From NCBI GenBank assembly GCA_020634015.1, contig JACKCN010000015.1, forward strand, positions 1 to 16,947: a stretch of 16,947 nt of DNA, read 5' to 3'. The notes beneath the pieces are model-generated. The model did no database searches and was not told where the DNA came from. It saw only the letters and a list, made by a program, of their open reading frames with translations. Below, piece by piece: positions 14,842-16,947 of this stretch (position 1 is the stretch's first letter; each line of letters starts with the position of its first letter). A program made the translations under genes and the position numbers. The DNA comes from Candidatus Delongbacteria bacterium (GTDB lineage Bacteria > CAIWAD01).

Positions 14842-16947
14842 CTATTTCAGCAGCAGGATCTTCTGCGTCCGCGATTCCCCGCCTGCAGACAGCTTCACGA
14901 TGTAGACTCCGCTGGCCAAATCACTGGCATCCCATCGCACATGGTGCTCGCCCGCGCTCTCCAGTCCGGAAACGATTGTCCGCACCTTCTGCCCCAGCAC
15001 GTTGTACACGGACAGTTCAACCTGCAGCGGGCGGTTGAGGACATAGCCCAGAGTGGTCACGGGATTGAAGGGATTGGGGAACGCCGGCCGCAGTTCGAAG
15101 CTGCCCGGATGCGCCTGGGGTTTCTTGAGCGGTGTACGCACGGCCACCAGGTGATCCAGCGTGCCCGCATGGGGTCCACCGGTGAAGCCGATGTCGTTGC
15201 GCGTGGTGCCCTGGCTGGGCCAGAGGGCGAAACCGGGGTTGTCGGGGTCTCCGATATCGTCGTAGTCCGTGTCCGGATGACCGGCGTCGATGGCTGGGGA
15301 GATGGGCGAGAGCCAAGGGGCGCCCAGCTCCTCATCGAAAAGGGGATCCATGCCCACCAGATTGCCGATGCCGGGCACAGGCTCTTCGACCATGTTGTAC
15401 TCCCAGGTTTGAGGTGTGGGAGTGATGAACTGGATCAGTTGATCGTACTCATTCCCGTGGAACACACTGTTGCGAACGATCAGTGTCGTGGGTGTCCAGA
15501 GGCTGATCAGGTGACGGATGTTGCTGCAGCCGACAGCCGTCACATTGTCCAGCTCAATGATCGCCTGATTGTTGTTCCAACCCCAGAGAAGTCCTTGCTT
15601 GCTCAAGTACTGATACTGAGGCTGCAGCCAATTGGGGCCACCCAACACCGTTTCGACACACACATTGCGCAGCTTCTTGATTCCGCGACTTGAGGGAACA
15701 CCGAATGCCGTACGCTTCACATTCCGAAGGCAAGCACCCTCAAGCACGCCTTCCCCGCCAATCCTGATTCCACCATCATCACAGTTCTCAAGAAGTATCC
15801 CTTTTGCGTCCAGGTATTCCGAATCAAACCAAAGCGTGAAACCAGGGCCGGAGTAGGCAATGCCATCGGAGGCGATCACTTCCGGTATGGGGTTGTCCAT
15901 TCGGCTGTTGCGCACGGTCAGATTGCGGACCACCATGGTGTCCACCGCCCAGGCCATGAACTCTCGCCCCCGGTTCTCCCTGGGCTCAAACTCGGGCCGG
16001 ACATCCGTGTAGACATCCAGGTCGTCCACGCGGTTGTTCTCGAAGTGCACATTCTCCAGCCTGCGATTTCCCCAGGCCATCCAGACCATGGCGTTGTAAA
16101 CCGGTGCATTGCCGGGGGTATCACCCACGTTCGGATCGGGTGCCATGATCACCGAGTTGTTGCGGATGCTGGCGTCGATCAGGTCACACCGCGTCAGAGA
16201 GATGAAGGGGTGGGGATAGTTGAACGCCGCGTTGGTGCTGTCGCCCTGGATGTTGTCATGGAAGTTCAGATTGCGCAGCACATGGCCATTATCAGTATCG
16301 GAGAAAAGATAGATCATGGAGGACTCATCGGTCGCCATCCGGTTGTGATGCACATGTACACCGTCAAAGATGACGGGGCCGGCCCTCATCGCTGCGGTCA
16401 GAAGATTCGTGGAATCGCCTCCAGCAAATTCGAGGTTCCGAACTATCATGGTGGGGCCATTGGCTCCAACCACACTCTCCCCTAGACTCAGTTGACAGCC
16501 TTCCGAGTAGATGTTGCAAATGGAGGAGTTGTTCGTTGGTGTGAAGCCCTGCCAGCGCAGTTCGGCTTTCCCTTTACAGTTGACGATTCGAACATTCGAC
16601 AATGCCAATGAGTCCATATCACTGTGAAACTGTTTCAGGACTGGGCAATCGGTACCCCCACCATCCCAGTAGAAACCATCCACTATCAAGCGGCTTTGCG
16701 TGGCGTGGATCTGAAAGGCATGGGCCGGGAACACCGTGGTCTCGACCTGTGTCCCCCGGCAGTGAATGCGCCTCAGGGTAAGGGATCCGGTGGAGTACCA
16801 ATCCTGCCCGTACACACCATGGAACAGGATCGAGGCCTTGTCAGGAGCCCTGCAATCGGCAAATACTACATCTTCGAAGACAGCACTACTTACTCCGGAG
16901 CCCATCTGGACCGCACCCGCACGGACCTGGTATGTGTATGGAGCATC
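14842..16947 (-). CDS. Parallel beta-helix surface protein with T9SS sorting tail (partial)
   Basis: The frame is open to the right edge (16947), so the N-terminus with its signal peptide is missing and the Met at 16905 is internal. The visible 701 residues are mostly short degenerate repeats of about 25-30 residues, in the style 'VRNLxFxxN', 'LENVHFENNRV', 'VRNLTVRNSRM', 'IVRNSVFHGNEY'. These are typical of right-handed parallel beta-helix proteins (pectate-lyase-like fold). Near residues 548-595 the sequence reads SPAIDAGHPDTDYDD then NDIGFTGGP, the usual end of such helices in FCB bacteria. Residues 613-701 form a T9SS type A sorting domain: PNPFNP (624-629), VYNVLGQKVRT, VRWDASDLASGVYIVKL, and a basic end QKILLLK. 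Known members pass the outer membrane by T9SS and are often cell-attached. Any polysaccharide-binding or lyase role is inference; no catalytic residues could be assigned. GC content is lower than in the rest of the window. Confidence 0.88.
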   Translation of the reverse strand, partial: DAPYTYQVRAGAVQMGSGVSSAVFEDVVFADCRAPDKASILFHGVYGQDWYSTGSLTLRRIHCRGTQVETTVFPAHAFQIHATQSRLIVDGFYWDGGGTDCPVLKQFHSDMDSLALSNVRIVNCKGKAELRWQGFTPTNNSSICNIYSEGCQLSLGESVVGANGPTMIVRNLEFAGGDSTNLLTAAMRAGPVIFDGVHVHHNRMATDESSMIYLFSDTDNGHVLRNLNFHDNIQGDSTNAAFNYPHPFISLTRCDLIDASIRNNSVIMAPDPNVGDTPGNAPVYNAMVWMAWGNRRLENVHFENNRVDDLDVYTDVRPEFEPRENRGREFMAWAVDTMVVRNLTVRNSRMDNPIPEVIASDGIAYSGPGFTLWFDSEYLDAKGILLENCDDGGIRIGGEGVLEGACLRNVKRTAFGVPSSRGIKKLRNVCVETVLGGPNWLQPQYQYLSKQGLLWGWNNNQAIIELDNVTAVGCSNIRHLISLWTPTTLIVRNSVFHGNEYDQLIQFITPTPQTWEYNMVEEPVPGIGNLVGMDPLFDEELGAPWLSPISPAIDAGHPDTDYDDIGDPDNPGFALWPSQGTTRNDIGFTGGPHAGTLDHLVAVRTPLKKPQAHPGSFELRPAFPNPFNPVTTLGYVLNRPLQVELSVYNVLGQKVRTIVSGLESAGEHHVRWDASDLASGVYIVKLSAGGESRTQKILLLK

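Noticed and set aside
14650..15693. Plus-strand open frame of 347 codons opposite the beta-helix gene
   Set aside because: It begins inside repeat copy B and runs antisense to the T9SS tail and beta-helix. The sorting-domain motifs make the minus strand the coding one.

Overview
This 16.9 kb window comes from a GC-rich bacterium (most genes roughly 60-65% GC by eye). It probably belongs to the FCB side of the tree (Fibrobacterota/Chlorobiota/Bacteroidota and related candidate phyla). Three sequence features support this. The last protein ends in a type IX secretion (T9SS) type A sorting tail. FtsK carries an insertion of the form I-x-R-H-(F/Y)-L-A just after the Walker A region, which I recall from Bacteroidota FtsK. 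The large extracellular proteins have the multidomain design common in these phyla. The exact phylum cannot be fixed from the sequence alone. No rRNA, tRNA, CRISPR array, transposase or phage gene is visible.

Layout. (1) Bases 1 to about 972, minus strand: the N-terminal part of a secreted coiled-coil protein resembling the murein hydrolase activator EnvC, cut by the left edge. (2) Diverging from it, plus strand 1222-6355: gcvT (aminomethyltransferase), a comB-type phosphatase, ftsK (DNA translocase) and lolA (lipoprotein carrier). gcvT, comB and ftsK are nearly contiguous, and lolA follows after 112 bp with its own strong ribosome binding site. (3) Plus strand 6404-11108: a polytopic membrane protein of the LPG-synthase TM/AglD-like family, a Wzc-type tyrosine autokinase/chain-length regulator overlapping it by 4 bp, and a GT1-type glycosyltransferase 17 bp further on. 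This looks like a translationally coupled cell-surface glycan module. (4) Plus strand 11365-14214: a large secreted subtilase with an I9-like propeptide and four C-terminal beta-domains. It ends at a strong intrinsic terminator. (5) Bases 14215-14841: a non-coding spacer with that terminator, two diverged copies of a roughly 150 bp repeat, and several perfect hairpins. (6) Bases 14842-16947, minus strand, converging on the subtilase: a parallel beta-helix surface protein with a T9SS tail, cut by the right edge and clearly lower in GC.

Common theme. Most genes serve the cell envelope: peptidoglycan remodelling (EnvC-like), division and chromosome segregation (FtsK), lipoprotein transport (LolA), surface glycan synthesis (membrane protein, Wzc, GT1) and two large exported proteins. 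GcvT and the ComB-like protein are the metabolic exceptions. The ftsK-lolA adjacency is also known from other Gram-negative bacteria, and LolA implies a diderm envelope.

The best candidate for something undescribed is the spacer repeat. Its two copies have diverged, yet a six-base-pair stem is preserved by two compensatory base-pair changes, which suggests selection on a folded RNA or DNA structure. No complete new multi-gene system is evident.
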